A stretch of DNA of 64,000 nt, from the NCBI RefSeq assembly GCF_023330685.1, contig NZ_CP097128.1, positions 1,612,001-1,676,000 on the forward strand, written 5' to 3'. This document shows, piece by piece, positions 62,524 to 64,000 of this stretch. The translations under genes and the position numbers were made by a program. Below the pieces are notes generated by a model, which made no database searches, was not told where the DNA came from, and was given only the letters and a program-made list of their open reading frames with translations. Origin of the DNA: Conexibacter sp. DBS9H8 (GTDB lineage Bacteria > Actinomycetota > Thermoleophilia > Solirubrobacterales > Solirubrobacteraceae). Position 1 is the first letter of the stretch. Every line of letters begins with the position of its first letter.

Positions 62524-62819
62524 GCGGCCCAACCTGGTGGATCTTTGCGGTTCCCGAAGGCTGTCACGACCTGCGCTGGAGCCTCGCTGAAGTCTACGAC
62601 GACCCGCAACCAGCGGCTTGGGCCGAGACCGAGCGCCCAGAACCGTTCGCGACCGGGTCGGGGGTCCAGCTCGCGGTGATCAGGCTTCGCCACGGCTTCC
62701 AGAACGTGGTCTCGGTAGGGCTCAATCTCGGCGTGGGTGACCAGCACATGCGCCCAGGCATCGGCGGTGAGCTGGACGGTCCGCCCGTCAGGGTCGAGCA
62801 CGCAAGCGAGCGTGGTCAT
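62520..62819 (-). CDS. Small nuclease-like protein, probable toxin (RelE/PBECR-like)
   Basis: ATG 62819 gives MTTLACVLDPDGRTVQLTAD. The pattern WAHVLVTHAEIEPYRDHVLE ... VAKPDHRELDPRPGRERFW and WLRVVVDFSEAPAQVVTAFG resembles the PBECR group of phage-type barnase/RelE-like toxins. The gene is 99 codons long. It overlaps the integrase stop (ATGA, 62816-62819) and the DUF2283 start, so the three genes are translationally coupled. Toxicity is inferred. Confidence 0.65.
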   Translation of the reverse strand: MTTLACVLDPDGRTVQLTADAWAHVLVTHAEIEPYRDHVLEAVAKPDHRELDPRPGRERFWALGLGPSRWLRVVVDFSEAPAQVVTAFGNRKDPPGWAA

Positions 62820-64000
62820 TCGTCGCGCGGCCGGTCTCGAACCAGCAGCGGCGTCGCGCGGCTTGGCCTGATGCTGGCGCGCGTGTCGAAGGCCTGTGTG
62901 AATGCCGCTGCGCGTTCGGCGGCGGGCCGCGCGTGCAGGTAGCGGCTGGTGGTTGTCAGCTGGGAGTGGCCCATGGCGTCTTTGACGCTGACCAGGTCGA
63001 TGCCGCCGGCGACGAGCAGGGAGCCGAAGGTGTGGCGCAGGTCGTGCCAGCGCAGCGGCCGCAGCCCGATCGCGTCCCGCGCGCGGACATAACGGCGGCG
63101 AAGCGCCGATCCGTCGAGTCGGCGCCCGTAGGCGTTGCAGAACACGAACTCGCCGCGGCCGGTGAAGTCGTCGCGGTCCATGACCCGGGCAAGCGCGCCG
63201 GAGGCGTGGTCGGCGAGGGGGACCTGACGGACGCGACCGGATTTCGTGCCGCGCTCGACGCCGGCCGACACCGCCCGGCTGATGATCAGCGCCGACCCCG
63301 CCCAATCGATGTCCTCGACGTGTAGGGCCAACAGTTCGCCCATGCGCAGTCCGGCGTAGGCGGCGACGCGCACCGCGTCGGCGTCGCGACGGTCCTCGGC
63401 CAGCTCGTCTTCAGAGCGGGCTTCGCGGTTGTGGGCGCGCGCGTCCTCGAGGGTGGCGAACGCCCGCTCGCGGGCCCGGTAGGTCGGCTCACAGTCACAG
63501 CGTCCGCCGGCGCGGGTCGAGCAGCGGTTGGCGTGGCGCTCATGCAGCTCGCGGTGCAGGCCGTCCTCGAGCGCCCGGGCGATTGCCTCGATCTCCTCAG
63601 GCGTGTAGTAGAGGAGCGCGCCGGCAGCGGGCAGCCGGCGACGGTCCGAGTCCTTGGCCGGGTTCGCCGCCAACTTGAACTTGGTCGACTTCATCCCGAA
63701 GTTGAAGGCGGCCACGACCACCTCGCGGTAGCGATTGACCGTCCGCGGGGCCACCCCCGTGTCCGCGATGCTCTCGAGCAGCCGGTCGACGTCCTCGGCG
63801 GTGACCTTCGCCGCCGGCTTGTCACCGAAGGCACCCATGATGTGGCCGGCGAGCACCTTGTTCCCGCGTTTGTACGGGACGCCGGGCTCGGCCAGGTCCG
63901 AGCGGTGTTGGCGCAGCGTCGACGGTGCCGCACCCTTGACGTGCTCGAGCCAGTCGAGGTACGCGTGGGCGAGCTCGCGAAAGGTCGCCCCCTGGGCGCG
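62816..64000 (-). CDS. Tyrosine-family integrase, N-terminus beyond the right edge
   Basis: The frame is open to the end of the window; GTG 63856 is only an internal codon, because the upstream codons encode a normal SAM-like domain (FRELAHAYLDWLEHVKGAAP). The catalytic domain has Arg in AYAGLRMGELLAL, HxxR in RWHDLRHTFGSL, His in DAMGHSQLTT and Tyr in SRYLHARPAA. An insert with four Cys (CSTRAGGRCDCEPTYR region) may bind zinc. It would integrate and excise the right-hand element, and is coupled to the TA-like pair downstream. Confidence 0.92.
   Translation of the reverse strand, partial: RAQGATFRELAHAYLDWLEHVKGAAPSTLRQHRSDLAEPGVPYKRGNKVLAGHIMGAFGDKPAAKVTAEDVDRLLESIADTGVAPRTVNRYREVVVAAFNFGMKSTKFKLAANPAKDSDRRRLPAAGALLYYTPEEIEAIARALEDGLHRELHERHANRCSTRAGGRCDCEPTYRARERAFATLEDARAHNREARSEDELAEDRRDADAVRVAAYAGLRMGELLALHVEDIDWAGSALIISRAVSAGVERGTKSGRVRQVPLADHASGALARVMDRDDFTGRGEFVFCNAYGRRLDGSALRRRYVRARDAIGLRPLRWHDLRHTFGSLLVAGGIDLVSVKDAMGHSQLTTTSRYLHARPAAERAAAFTQAFDTRASIRPSRATPLLVRDRPRDE

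Larger units (their letters stand above)
61497..63523. repeat. Near-identical 312-bp direct repeat in the integrase genes
   Basis: 61497-61808 and 63212-63523 differ at one position that I noted (GCGCGGATC versus GCGCGGGTC). They cover the middle of the integrase catalytic domain, in the same orientation. The intact copy continues on both sides; the other is deleted and fused. Confidence 0.85.

Overview
The window is high-GC DNA packed with mobile elements. It most likely comes from an actinobacterial chromosome: the conjugation genes are of the actinobacterial type (SCO6880-like and DUF6112-like proteins, VirB4 and VirD4 ATPases, a MobF relaxase), GTG and TTG starts are common, and stop/start overlaps of the form ATGA are frequent. 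A Thermoleophilia-type lineage would fit, but nothing here proves it. No rRNA, no complete tRNA and no CRISPR array were seen.

Layout. 1-12.4 kb is an insertion-sequence graveyard: pieces of ISL3, IS3 and IS21, a decayed IS256, an IS1595, and an IS110 sitting inside an IS3. Between them lie an ABC-F gene, an MFS gene broken by ISL3, and a small-protein gene followed by a papain-fold (C39/BtrH-like) protein. 12.4-26.3 kb is the core of an integrative conjugative element. A cell-wall hydrolase gene, split by an IS3, is divergent from a tightly overlapping operon: DUF6112-like protein, VirB8-like, VirB6-like, SCO6880-like, VirB4, VirD4, SSB, small proteins, a frameshifted primase, an excisionase-like protein and a tyrosine integrase. 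26.3-29.4 kb carries a three-gene cargo (D12 adenine methyltransferase, ParB-like protein, protein with a HEPN-like motif). It lies between the integrase and a 3' tRNA-Met fragment at 29.62 kb that looks like the attachment site.

30-44.9 kb is accessory DNA: a truncated HTH gene, a membrane protein, two IS1182 elements, an unassigned three-gene operon (TIGR04255-like, HTH, unknown), a small metabolic and regulatory group (monooxygenase-like protein, alpha/beta hydrolase, ArsR-like regulator, FAD oxidoreductase with an ECF41-type sigma factor), a phosphotransferase and a YunG-like protein. At 45-47.9 kb an IS1380 with a 5-bp target duplication splits a NERD-domain gene. 48.3-64 kb looks like a second, mobilizable element: MobF relaxase, a second VirD4-type coupling protein, HTH regulators, a complete type I restriction system (hsdM, hsdS, hsdR), two toxin-antitoxin-like pairs and an integrase that runs off the right edge. 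The unit integrase-TA-hsdM is partly duplicated here, with a different TA pair in each copy.

How it fits together: the left element has the transfer channel, a coupling protein and an integrase but no relaxase in view; the right one has a relaxase, a coupling protein and an integrase but no channel. They share a near-identical 17-bp hairpin core. Three genes can be rebuilt by removing an IS: the MFS, cell-wall hydrolase and NERD genes.
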